In this document: positions 11,189-20,792 of the stretch, piece by piece
Layout of the letters: the number at the start of each line of letters is the position of its first letter
Position numbering within the stretch: position 1 is the first letter of the stretch
Source: Rugalucina vietnamica
Lineage: Eukaryota > Mollusca > Bivalvia > Lucinida > Lucinidae
NCBI GenBank assembly: GCA_964017185.1
Contig: OZ024880.1
Span: 32,640,329 to 32,704,328, forward strand
DNA: 64,000 bases
Reading direction: 5' to 3'
Position numbers and translations under genes: made by a program
The notes under the pieces: generated by a model
Databases searched by the model: none
What the model was told of the DNA's origin: nothing
The model's input: only the letters and a program-made list of their open reading frames with translations

Positions 11189-12135
11189 CTAGAAAAAGTG
11201 CCTTGAGAGGCACATATACCCCGGGCTGGTGGTCACCCTGCCCTCCTTCTCCCTCCCCCAACCACCCAGCACATGTACACCCCTGACATTGAATCTCAAA
11301 TCCAGAACAAAAGACAGTACCCTTATCAAATGCTTTATAGAAGTGTGCATTCTAAAGCACTTTGACCACAGACATGAGGGAGTGTAGTTTTTAGAGTGAC
11401 ATATCTTCTTTAGAGCAGTACACAGAGCTGACTTGTGTACTCCATCTAGGACTTAATCACGGACATTGAGGGTCAGGTCCTCAGTCCTAGATGGAAAATG
11501 CAAAATAGAATGTCATTGTCAGTCTAAAATAAAATAAAAAAAAAAAAAAATAATAAAAGCATTGATGTCCTAGATCCTGAACTCAAGCCCCCCCTCCTTC
11601 CTCCCCCTCCCCCCGGCGACATGGAAACAACCCTATAGGGTACCTATAGTCCAAATATGAATGGCTTCTGATGATTGGCTCATGAGATATACCCCAATAG
11701 AGAAACTTTAACCAAAACTTCGACGCAAATTAAAGGTGACCTAGATTTTGAACTCTAACCCCACCTCCAGGCATGGACTCTGGGGTCCAAACTCATAGAA
11801 ACAAAGCCAACCCTACAGGGTACCTATAGTCCAAATATGAATAATTTCTGATATTTAGTTCTTGAGATATACACCAATAGAGAAACTTTAACCAAAACGT
11901 TGACGCAAATTAAAGGTGACCTAGATAGAAACAAAGCCAACCCTACAGGGTACCTATAGTCCAAATATGAATGGTTTTTGATATTTAGTTCATGAGATAT
12001 ACACCAACAGAGAAACTTTAACCAAAACTTTGACATTTCAACTGAACTAACGAACCAACGAACTAACAAACATACGAACGGACGAACGGCAAAGCGAAAA
12101 CTATATACCCGTCGGCATAAATGCCGGGGGTATAA
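11189..12135 (+). repeat. Family C repeat
   Basis: Starts TAGAAAAAGTGCCTTGAGAG and ends CGTCGGCATAAATGCCGGGG, both hairpin-forming. The interior repeats a block with AGGGTACCTATAGTCCAAAT at about 11638, 11818 and 11948, and a GAACGAAC-rich stretch before the end. Open frames here are repeat text. Confidence 0.7.
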
Positions 12136-12593
12136 TGAGTGGTCACTCTGGTCTCTGGGAAATAGCTGCTGCTTTGGTTAACTTTCGTATACTCAAGAAA
12201 ATAAGTTAATTTCCATACATCATCTTGTAAAAGATCTTTAGTTTAATCTAATTTAAATAACAATGTTCCCAACTTCACACAATTGAGTCCTCCGTCAAAC
12301 CACCCATCATTAATATTCATTTTATATTGACCATTCAAATCAGCACATTAGCTAACGGTCAATGACGGTTAGACAACACTGGATTGGACAAACAAACCAA
12401 CACATGCTTTTTACAGGTAAATGTAGGTGCAAAAACACAACGTTTGTCTAAGGAAATAGGGGTGGGCGTGGCTATACCTTTCTGGCGGAGGAGTCAATTG
12501 CCCCATCTATATGGAAAATGATATAGAGCCTTTTAACTTATTTAATATATTTGAGCTGCATCATGAGAAAACCTTTAACTTGTTGAATATATT
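12136..12593. other. No gene seen
   Basis: AT-rich intergenic sequence. The last ~42 bases (12552-12593) are an extra copy of the next MITE's terminus with its flank, a small tandem duplication. Nothing else is recognised. Confidence 0.5.
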
Positions 12594-12814
12594 TGAGCTG
12601 CATCATGAGAAAACCAACAATCTGCATATGCAAAAACAAAGACGCAGATCAGCTTTGCAGTAACTGCGAAGCTGATCAGCGCCTTTGTTCATGCTAAATG
12701 GCTAGTACAGTTCCTATACTTTCTAAATCCAAAATTTCCTGCCTCTAGCCATCTTCTGTGCTTGTACAGCTCGGTTTGTGTCAGACATTGTTGGGATTCC
12801 CATGAGATGGCTCA
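12594..12814 (+). mobile_element. Family E MITE (hairpin MITE)
   Basis: Reference description of the family: TIRs of TGAGCCGCCTCGTGG type followed by GAAAACCAACAAT; near one end AAAACAAAGGCGCAGATCAG and a central palindrome such as AGCTTCGCGGTAACCGCGAAGCT; then TAGTACAATTCCTC, AAATTTCAAGCTTCTAG, CTGTACAG and GTGTCGGACCTGTTCGG; then the other TIR. No coding capacity. This copy uses GAGCTGCATCATGAG at the left and GATGGCTCA at the right. Confidence 0.8.
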
Positions 12815-12884
12815 TTTGCCTATGTGCAAGTCCTGTTCATTGCATTTTACTTTCAGCTTAGTTGAATAGTTACAAAATCAATTT

Positions 12885-13136
12885 GGCGGCCCCCTTGGCC
12901 CAGCGGTTAAGAGCGCTATTTCTTAATCACTCGATCATCTCACCACTGTACCTGGTGTTGGATCGAGCCCCGCTCTGGCCACATTTGAGACAAGCCAAGT
13001 TCTGCTTGCGGGTGTGCCAGATGGTTTTTCTTGGGGTTCTCCTGTTTTCGCCCCACATACTGATTGGCCCGTCTCATGTGAGCTGAAATAATCTTGAAAG
13101 GGACGTTAAACTGAATTAAAAAAAAAAAAAAAAAAA
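12885..13136 (+). mobile_element. tRNA-derived SINE, full length with poly(A) tail
   Basis: The tRNA-like head GGCCCAGCGGTTAAGAGCG (A box) and GGATCGAGCCCC (B-box region) are followed by a body with TTTTTCTTGGGGTTCTCCTG, then GGGACGTTAAAC and a 20-A tail. AAAATCAATT flanks both sides (about 12875-12884 and from 13132) as target duplication. The GGGACGTTAAAC tail module is shared with the SINEs near 4.2, 32.2 and 35.6 kb. Confidence 0.8.
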
Positions 13137-13457
13137 TCAATTCTAGTTATTATTGTGTGAATTTTCTGTATAATAATTATCTGCTTAATTTTGAATAAAA
13201 CTTTGGTCCAATTATTTATGGAAAGCCATACAAATCTCGTTTGATTTAGAAGTCAGTGGACATGTCAGGAGTTAGGGTCCTAACAACACATGCATTAAAT
13301 AGACAGACCACCATGGTGCTTTCGCCATGGCTGTAGAAATATTTTCATGACCAAATTTTCACAGACGAAATCCAACAACCATGTGTATCAATCTCATATC
13401 CGCTTCAATAAGATTCTGACACCCTACCAGCCAGGTTTTGAATTGGTTATTAAGATA

Positions 13458-13693
13458 TGAGCCGCCTCATGGGACAACCAACAATCTGCATAGGCAAAAA
13501 CAAAGGCGCAGATCAGCTTTGCGGTAACCGCGAAGCTGATCAGCGCCTTTGTTTTCGCTACTCGGATAGTACAATTCCTCCTCTACGTAACCCCAAAATT
13601 TCAAGCTTCTAGACTGCTTCTGTTACTGCACAGACCGGTTTGTGTCGGGCCTGTTCGGAAACCACATTGTTGGTTTTCCCACGAGCCGGCTCA
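13458..13693 (+). mobile_element. Family E MITE
   Basis: Both TIRs present (TGAGCCGCCTCATGGGAC and CGAGCCGGCTCA) with the intact palindrome GCGGTAACCGC at its centre. Confidence 0.8.
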
Positions 13694-13747
13694 TATGTAT
13701 GAAAAACTTACTATAATTTCATATCATAGAGATCTATTCCAGAATCA

Positions 13748-13950
13748 TTCGAGCCACATCATGAGAAAATCAAAATTTTTGGCTATGCAAAAACAGAAGT
13801 GCAGATCAGCTGATTAGTAATTGCACAGCTGATCAGCACCAGTTTTTTTTTTTTTTTGCTACACAGATAGTATAGTACAGTCCCTTCTTAAATCCAAAAT
13901 TTCAAACTTCTAGCAATCTTCTGTGGCTGTACATGCCCATTTGGGACGGA
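13748..13950 (+). mobile_element. Family E MITE, diverged
   Basis: Left TIR GAGCCACATCATGAG and a decayed palindrome around CAGCTGATTAGTAATTG. The body (ATCCAAAATTTCAAACTTCT) is recognisable, but the right TIR is not clear. Confidence 0.6.
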
Positions 13951-13984
13951 AATCGTGAAAGGTTTTCTTGCATTGCAGCTCTTC

Positions 13985-14213
13985 TGTTTGTTGTTTTTGT
14001 GTGGTTTAACATCTCGGTCACTTTTTTTATCTTGTTGGGACACAGCCAAACAATTTGTCATGCTATAACTAAGCTATCATTTCCTAGGTATTAACCCATA
14101 CTATGGGATAGTTGATGTGTCTTGCTCAAGGACACAACTCGCGTGTCAGTGGTCTTTGAACCCGACCTCTCTATTAAGTCTTGACACTACCAGTTGGCCA
14201 TCATGCTCCCCAA
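13985..14213 (-). mobile_element. tRNA-derived SINE, diverged
   Basis: On the minus strand a tRNA-like head (GATGGCCAACTGGTAGTG, GAGGTCGGGTTCAAAG) is followed by TGTCCTTGAGCAAGACACAT and a GTTAAACCACACAAA tail. It shares the body with the SINE at 51440-51858. Confidence 0.6.
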
Positions 14214-14867
14214 ATCATCAGTCGTGAAAATATCTGATTAAAGTTTTGTTGTAGGCATTCACATAGTTCTTGGACATTCAAGCGATTTTTATGCATTCAT
14301 CAAATATCCACAGCTTAATCAAAATCAAATCTAAAATAAGCAGACCAAGGCTGAGGATTAAGGCTTCATATTTTCTGCACATAAACGGTTTATCTTCCGG
14401 CTTTCTGTCCACCTCTGTCTTTTTTACTTGTCACCATTGTAATTGGATGATGCTAACACTGGGTGGCTACCTTGTTGGGAAAGAACTAGTCATCTTATTC
14501 TTCATTTGTGTTCAGGCCTGTGGAAATAGGACAAATAGATTGTTTAAATCTGCTTGTCCTTGGATATATGAAATATTTTTTTTGAATGCTAAAATAATAA
14601 TGACGTTAATGTGACATTCAAAGATTTAACATTTGGTGTCCAAAGCAAGCATAAGCACCTACTGATTAGATTGAGGTAAGATATTCATCAAATCTGTTTG
14701 CTTTTGTTAGAACATTTAGGTGCCGCCTTGTGGGACAAGTATAATTTTGAAGAGACAAGTGAATTTTCTTTATCTTCTTGTCCCCCTTGACAAGTGGATT
14801 TTTGTATTTCCACAGCTGTTTGTTGTAATGATTTTTTGCGGTGTTTTGTGCTCTCCTGTCTTTCCTG
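14214..14867. other. No gene seen
   Basis: AT-rich sequence with one 114-codon open frame that has no recognisable domain and no repeat signature. I do not support a gene here. Confidence 0.5.
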
Positions 14868-15110
14868 CCTGGTCACGAGGTGAAACACTTTTCATGCTCA
14901 GCTCAGCTGAGACAAAAATTTATTCTGCTGCTGAATGTTAAAATGCCAAATTGTTGGTATTTTTACATGTATCAGCAGGATAAATTACAGGCTTTGACAA
15001 TATCAGCATGAAATTTCAACCAATTGTGGTTATTTCAGTAAGTATGAGAAGTTTAATTTTCATGCTCAGCTCAGTTGAGCATGAAAATGTTTTATAACCT
15101 CATGGCCTGG
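14868..15110. mobile_element. Family B MITE flanked by CCTGG
   Basis: CCTGG at 14868-14872 and 15106-15110 in direct orientation. TIRs are TCACGAGGTGAAACAC and, from the right, CCATGAGGTTATAAAAC. Internal CATGCTCAGCTCAGCTGAG is present at both ends. Confidence 0.75.
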
Positions 15111-15262
15111 TATCTTGGTTGGAATTTTAGATTTAATTGTCTTTTTTTTTGTTGTTTGTTATATGAGAAAAATCCAGTACCTCCTCTAGGGCTTGTGATT
15201 TGCTGTTTTAACCTTGTGATTCTCTCTGGACATAAGAAACAGAAACCAGAATCTTTTTCAAA

Positions 15263-15502
15263 TGAGCCACTGTATAAGAAAACCAACATAATGCTTAGGC
15301 GAAAACAAAAGCGCAGATGAGCTGTGCAGTCACTGCATAGCTTATCAGCGCCTTATGTTTTCGCTACACAGAAAGTACAATCCATTTTTCTCTTAAATCA
15401 AAAATTCCAAGCCTCTACCCATCTGAGTTGTGACTCCACAGGCTGGTTTGTGTCGGACCTTGTCAGAAACCCAAATTGTTGGTTTTCTGGTGTGAAGGCT
15501 CA
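15263..15502 (+). mobile_element. Family E MITE, diverged
   Basis: Left TIR TGAGCCACTGTATAAG, palindrome decayed to GTGCAGTCACTGCATAGC, right end GTGTGAAGGCTCA. Confidence 0.7.
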
Positions 15503-15667
15503 ATTGTATTTCCTTCAAAGCAACATTATCGATAACCATGATCAGTCCAAGACAAATTCAAATTTGCAGAGTTTCTGCAATCTTTTCAGTCATGTAGCAG
15601 ACTAGTAATGCATTGAATCCAAAATGACAATATTACGGACGATTTGAACCGGAATACCCATAGCATA

Positions 15668-15903
15668 TGAGCCGCCCCGTGAGAAAACCAACAATCTGCA
15701 TGGGCGAAAACAAAGACGCAGATCAGCTTTGCGGTAACCGCAAAGCTGATCAGCGTCTTTGTTTTCGCTACTCGGATAGTACAATGCCTCTTCTACCTAA
15801 ATCCGAAATTTCAAGCTTCTAGCTCTTTTCTATGCTTGTACAGGTCGGTTTGTGTTGGACCTGTTCGGAAACCACGTTGTTGGTTTTCCCACGAGGTGGC
15901 TCA
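15668..15903 (+). mobile_element. Family E MITE
   Basis: Well-preserved copy with TGAGCCGCCCCGTGAG and GAGGTGGCTCA ends and the palindrome CTTTGCGGTAACCGCAAAG. Confidence 0.85.
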
Positions 15904-15925
15904 TATATTGTACTATAAGGCCAAC

Positions 15926-16463
15926 CAGGAGCCTATAATCTCTCCCGGAGCTATCACCTGGTGTAAGTGTTACACTTAGGAAGACAGAGGTCTATTGGCT
16001 GTTGTTTCCAGCAGAGATTGCAATGTATCTGTCTGTTTGTTAGTTTTTAACAGGCCCATTTCAAAAGAAAGCCTTGTCCTGGAATTTTTTTCAGCATTTA
16101 ATTCAAAGTGTATTCAGATAATTATGGTTGAGTACTGGTATATTCCACAATTTTGATCCACTTCATGTGAAAGGTGATGTAAATAGTGCATTTTGGTGCT
16201 TTTCTGTTCTTGACAGTTCTAACACATCAAATTTGTTTTGCCAGACTGTGGCCAATAAAGTGCCCCAGCTGTGGATTATCCATTAAAATATGTTTACACT
16301 AGTCATGTCATGAACTTGAAAATGGCTAATAAAACAAGTGATGCTGATAGAGTCCTGATAATCTTTTCTCTAGAAATCAAATGCTGGAGAGTTTGCCATC
16401 ACACTAGGCTTTCGCAATACTATAGAGAAAGCTACTAGCTCCGGGAGAGATTATAGGCTCCTG
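15926..16463. mobile_element. 538-bp TIR element with 7-bp target duplication
   Basis: Inverted repeats of 28 bp begin CAGGAGCCTATAATCTCTCC at 15926 and mirror at 16436-16463. GGCCAAC stands directly outside at 15919-15925 and 16464-16470. No protein is encoded. A CAGG end is compatible with hAT, but hAT usually makes 8-bp duplications. Confidence 0.8.
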
Positions 16464-16535
16464 GGCCAACATAACAGAATTACTGCACCTGGGCTTCTTT
16501 AAAACATGGTCCATTATAACATGATTTTGCATATT

Positions 16536-16797
16536 TGAGCCGCCTCGTGGGAAAACCAACAATGTGGTTTCCGAACAGGTCCGACACAAACCGGTCTGTA
16601 CAGCTACAGAAGAAGGCTAGAAGCTTGAAATTTTGGAGTTAAGTAGAGGAGGAATTGTACTATCCGAGTAGTGAAAACAAAGGCGCTGATCAGCTTAGCT
16701 TCGCGGTAACACAGCTTAGCTTCGCGGTTACCGCGAAGCTGATCTGCGTCTTTGTTTTCGCATATGCAGATTGTTGGTTTTCCCATGGGGCGGCTCA
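16536..16797 (-). mobile_element. Family E MITE with duplicated palindrome arm
   Basis: Both TIRs are well kept. The central arm AGCTTAGCTTCGCGG occurs twice (about 16695 and 16711), making this copy longer than the others. Confidence 0.85.
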
Positions 16798-16982
16798 TTT
16801 AATTAGTGAGAATACTTAATTTGCAAAGCAACATTTGCAAATATTAGCGAACAAAAGATCTTTTAATCTTTTCTTAACTCAGTGATATTTTCATAACAAA
16901 ATCTTTGCAATACACATTTTGCATAATAGACATGCAGGATATGGAGATTTATGCTATCTGCCATGATACTCTGCCTGTAACA

Positions 16983-17440
16983 GTTTATCTTGCCTTCTGG
17001 ACAGCTTTCCCCCCTTGGGGGATCTTAACCCCATCCTGGGTCGCACTTGATATAGCCAATCCGATTGATCCGATCGACCTGAGCATAAGAATTCTAAATC
17101 AAGTAGTCGCAATGGAGCGACGAAGCGCTCCGCCGTCCAAGGTGGTTTGGTCGGAGCAAGTCACGTGACCTGCTCTAAACATGGCATCAACAATGTTTCA
17201 ATGCGAGGAGTGCAAAATTTATTTCTTCAGCATGGAGGTGTTTGTGAGACATCCATGCGTATTGCAGGGTAATAAACACGCCGTAAATCAAAATCATTTA
17301 AAGCAACAATTGTTTTCCCTTGATTTAGCGTGCTGCTCGGACCAATCCGATCACTCTTAAAATTTCTAAATCAAGTATGCCCCAGATTATCTTCAATCCT
17401 GGGGGTGTAAGCTGTTTAGGGGGTAAGATAAATTGGCACA
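16983..17440. mobile_element. ~460-bp TIR element enclosing an exon-like frame
   Basis: Imperfect inverted repeats of about 70 bp: TTTATCTTGCC...ACAGCTT...CCCCC at the left matches the reverse complement of the right end (TTTATCTTACCCCC, ACAGCTTACACCCCC), and both continue to ACTTGATWTAG. The interior contains a CACGTG motif and a short zinc-finger-like frame (see 17181). Confidence 0.5.
17181..17360 (+). pseudogene. Zinc-finger-like first-exon remnant in a TIR element
   Basis: A 59-codon frame begins MASTMFQCEECKIYFF and continues MEVFVRHPC, giving a C-x2-C...H-x-C arrangement like half of a zinc finger. After codon 29 the sequence TTGCAGGGTAATA offers a splice donor (GT at 17269). CACGTGACC lies about 15 bases upstream of the ATG. 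No continuing exon is found on the plus strand, and the frame lies inside an element with inverted ends. I read it as the retained first exon of an autonomous parent or a captured host exon. It is not a complete gene. Confidence 0.3.
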
Positions 17441-17510
17441 CTGGCTGTGTAGTTATAAACTTGAAATTGAAGCAGAAGACATTTAAATCATACTTTCCTA
17501 TGCACTAATA

Positions 17511-19460
17511 ACCAGAGGACCAATGGTCCTGTAAACGCTCACCTGAGTCTGCTGCATAAACCAATAAACATGTTTGAATATTATGGTATTTAACCCCAGT
17601 GCAGGGGCAGATGAAGCCCTTGGGCGGTTTTCTTTTTTCAGAATAATCAATATTCTGTCCATTTGCCAATTTCTTGCTGGTTTTTCCCTTCAAATGACAT
17701 TTTAACAGTTTTTCCCATTCAAATGCATGGGCAACCCATGTTGACCTTGCCATAAACTTGGTCAAGGTCATCACATATATACATTGTAGTATTGCCATGG
17801 ATGCTTCACGCCAAGTTTCATTGAAGTCAATCTATCGGTTTCAGAGAAGAAGATATCTGAAGGGTTTTTACCATATATGGGCATGGCGGCCATCTTAGTC
17901 ATGTGACCTAGATTATTAATATATACATTGGTACCCCCATCCTATAGATGCTTCACATAAAATTTGGCTTCAATTGGCCAAGTGGTTTTAGAGGAGAAGA
18001 TGTTTGAATATTATGGTAATATACAAGTATATTGCCCCGGGGTGTGGACATATGAGCCCTTAGGTCCATTTTTTTTTTTTCAGAATCATTAATATTTAGT
18101 CCTACTACCCATTTCCTGCAAGATTTTCACTTCTAATGACTTTTTAAAAGTTTTCCCCATTCCAATGCATTAGCAACCTATGTTGACCTTGTCCTAAAAT
18201 AGGTCAAGGTCACCACAGGGTCATGATTTATATACACATTGTAGTACTTCAGCCATTGGTGCTTTATGCCAAGTTTCTTTGAAATCGGTCCACCAGATTC
18301 GGAGAAGATTTTTGAAGGGTTTTTACCTTATATGGGCATGGCAGCCATCTTGGTCATGTGAACTAGATAATTTATATATACATTAATTCCCCCATTCCAT
18401 AGATGCTTCACATAAAATTTGGCTTTGATTTGCCAAGCAGTTTCAGAGGAGAAGATGTTTGAATATTATGGTAATATACATGTATATTGCCCCGGGGTGG
18501 GGGCAGATGAGCACCTGGGGTCCATTTTTTTCAGAATCATTAATATTTAGTCCTACTGCCCATTTCCTGCAAGACTTTCACTTTAAATGACATTTTAAAA
18601 GTTTTCCCTATTCAAATGCATTGGCGACCTATGTTGACCTTGCCGTAAAAAAAGGTCAAGGTCATCACAGGGTCATGATTTATATACACATTGTAGTACT
18701 TGAGCCATCGATGCTTCATGCCAAGTTTCTTTGAAATCGATCCACCGGTTCTGGAGAAGAAGATTTTTGAAGGGTTTTTACCATATATGGGCATTGCGGC
18801 CATCTTGGTCATGTGACCTGGATTATTTATATACACACATTGATTACCCCTTCCTATTGATGCTTCACATAAAATTTGGCTTTGATTGGCCAACCGGTTT
18901 CAGAGGAGATGATGTTTGAATATTACTGTAATATACATGTATATTGTCCCGGGGTGGGGGCATATGAGCCCCTGGGGTCCAATTTTTTTCAGAATCATTA
19001 ATATTCAGTCCTACTGCCAATTTTCTGCAAGACTTTCACTTTAGATGACATTTTAAAAGTTTTCCCCATTCAAATGCATTGGCGACCTATGTTGACCTTG
19101 CCGTAAAATAGGTCAAGGTCCTCACAGGGTCGTGATTTATATACACGTTGTAGTGCTTGAGCCATCAATGCTTCATGCCAAGTTTCGTTGAAATCAGTCC
19201 ACCGGTTCTGGAGAAGAAGATTTTTGAAGGGTTTTTACCATATATGGGCATGGCGGCCATCTTGGTCATGTGACCTGGATTTCTTATATACACATTGGTT
19301 CCCCCTTCCTATAGATGCTTCATATAAAATTTGGCTTTGGTTGGCCAAGCGGTTTCAGAGAAGAAGATCTTTGAAATTGTGGACGGACGGACGCCGGACG
19401 GACGCCGGATCATGGCCATCCTATAAGCTCACCTTGTGAGCCTAACGGCTCAGGTGAGCT
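17511..19460 (+). repeat. Family A long repeat, near complete
   Basis: Opens with the palindrome AGGACCAATGGTCCT (17516-17530) and GTAAACGCTCACCTGAG. It then has three to four ~450-bp units (GCCCCGGGGTGGGGGCA, GACCTATGTTGACCTTGCC, TAGGTCAAGGTCA, CATATATGGGCATGGCGGCC) and closes with GGACGGACGCCGG and the hairpin CTCACCTTGTGAGCC/GGCTCAGGTGAG ending at 19460. Open frames are unit text, not genes. Confidence 0.8.
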
Positions 19461-19502
19461 AAAAACAAAGGTGCAAATCCTTGCCCTTGTTTTTACCCAC
19501 AC

Positions 19503-19690
19503 GCAAAAAGCAAGTCATCAGGAAAACATATCCGTGCAATATAAACCCTTATACCCCACTTTTATATAGCAAAACTGGGGTACACAGGGGTATACCTTTT
19601 TTTCTTATTTTTGCTCCAAAACATAGATTGTGGGTACTCCTTAGAACCGCCTATTGAAAATTTTTAATTTTTACAACTTTTATAGGAAAT
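19503..19690 (-). mobile_element. Family D MITE, partial
   Basis: Starts CATCAGGAAAACATATCC and contains GGGGTATACC, TTTTTGCTCCAAAACATAG and GTGGGTACTCCTTAGAACC. The hairpin half after AACCGCC is lost. Confidence 0.65.
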
Positions 19691-19698
19691 TTCAGTAT

Positions 19699-19928
19699 AT
19701 AAGCCGCCCCATGGGAAAACCAACAATCAGCATAGGCGAAAACAAAGGCGCAGATCAGCTTCGCGGTAAGCTGATCAGTGCCTTTGTTTTCGCTACTCGG
19801 ATAGCACAATTCCTCTTCTACTTAAATCCAAAATTTCAAGCTTCTAGCTCTTTTCTGTGCTTGTACAGCCCAGTTTGTGTCGGACCTGTTCGGAAACCAC
19901 ATTGTTGGTTTTCCCACGAGGTGGCTCA
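19699..19928 (+). mobile_element. Family E MITE
   Basis: TIRs TAAGCCGCCCCATGGG and GAGGTGGCTCA. The central palindrome has collapsed to one arm (CTTCGCGGTAAGCTGATC). Confidence 0.8.
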
Positions 19929-20036
19929 TATTACATGGGTGTGTTTTCGTAATGTTTCTGTCAAGACACTGTGTATATGAAAGACTTGGCATCATGCATT
20001 ATAACATAGAACTGCATAGTTTCTTCAGTGGACAAA

Positions 20037-20272
20037 TGAGCCGCCTCGTGGGAAAACCAACAATGTGGTTTCCGAACAGGTCCGACACAAACCGGCCTGT
20101 ACAGTCATAGAAAATAGCTAAAAGCTTGAAATTTTGGATTTAAGTAAGAGAGGAATTGTACTATCCGAGTAGTGAAAACAAAGACGCTGATCAGCTTCGC
20201 GGTCACCGCGAAGCTGATCTGCGTCTTTGTTTTCGCATATGCAGATTGTTGGTTTTCCCACGAGGCGGCTCA
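20037..20272 (-). mobile_element. Family E MITE downstream of RRP1
   Basis: Intact ends TGAGCCGCCTCGTGGG and GAGGCGGCTCA with the palindrome CTTCGCGGTCACCGCGAAG. It adjoins a second copy (20285-20507), and both lie directly 3' of the RRP1 stop codon. Confidence 0.85.
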
Positions 20273-20284
20273 AATGTCTCAAAC

Positions 20285-20507
20285 TGAGCTGCGTTGTGAG
20301 AAAACCATCATTTTGAAGGAGCATATCAGCTTCGAAGTTACTGCGAAGCTGATCAGCATCTTTGGTTTCACTACATGGATAATACGATTCATCTACTTTC
20401 TAAATCCATAATTTCTAGCCTCTAAGCCATCTTTTGTGCTTGTACAGCTCAGTTTGTGTCGGACCAGTTCGGAAACCACATTGTTGGTTTTCTCATGACA
20501 CAGCTCA
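20285..20507 (+). mobile_element. Family E MITE abutting the RRP1 stop codon
   Basis: Ends TGAGCTGCGTTGTGAG and CACAGCTCA. It begins (in RRP1 sense) only 16 bases past the TAG at 20524-20526, so the RRP1 3' UTR must start in or cross this element unless cleavage is immediate. Confidence 0.8.
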
Positions 20508-20523
20508 AACTGATTCCTTTATA

Positions 20524-20792
20524 CTATGAGAAAAAGTCAAATGCTCTTGCTCTTGGCAGAGACTTTCTTTTCTGTTTCGTCGGCAACACTGTAACTGGTG
20601 TGGTCCGAGAAGACATCCGCATGGCACCGGGTAGAGATGACCTTCGTTCCATGGTCACATTGTGTTTGCGTTGCCCTGGTAACGAGCTCTGACCAGGTGT
20701 TGCTAACGGCGATGGCTTGAGAATACCTTGATCTGGCTTCTTGTCAGGATGGAAAGGTGGCAGTGGGCTTATCTGCAGGCTATCTTTGAAAG
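20524..20792 (-). CDS. RRP1: RRP1 coding exon 10 (C-terminus, stop)
   Basis: The acceptor TTTGTTCTCAG gives phase-matched [20 protein letters not shown], then [13 protein letters not shown], and ends [13 protein letters not shown]. This parallels the RRP1B C-terminus (a D/EQKP..GVLKTP segment and an RAMDFF end). An open frame continues upstream of the acceptor, so exon choice rests on phase and homology. Confidence 0.88.

Noticed and set aside
18612..19439. Several 80-90 codon frames in the 17.5-19.5 kb region
   Set aside because: The same peptides (KSVHRFWRRRFLKGFYHIWA type) recur in every family A copy in the window and stop irregularly; they are repeat translations.
17511..19460. Family A as a confirmed Helitron
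   Set aside because: Hairpin ends and frequent AGCTAA closure are suggestive, but the required TC start, CTRR end and A/T target junction are not consistent across the copies here.
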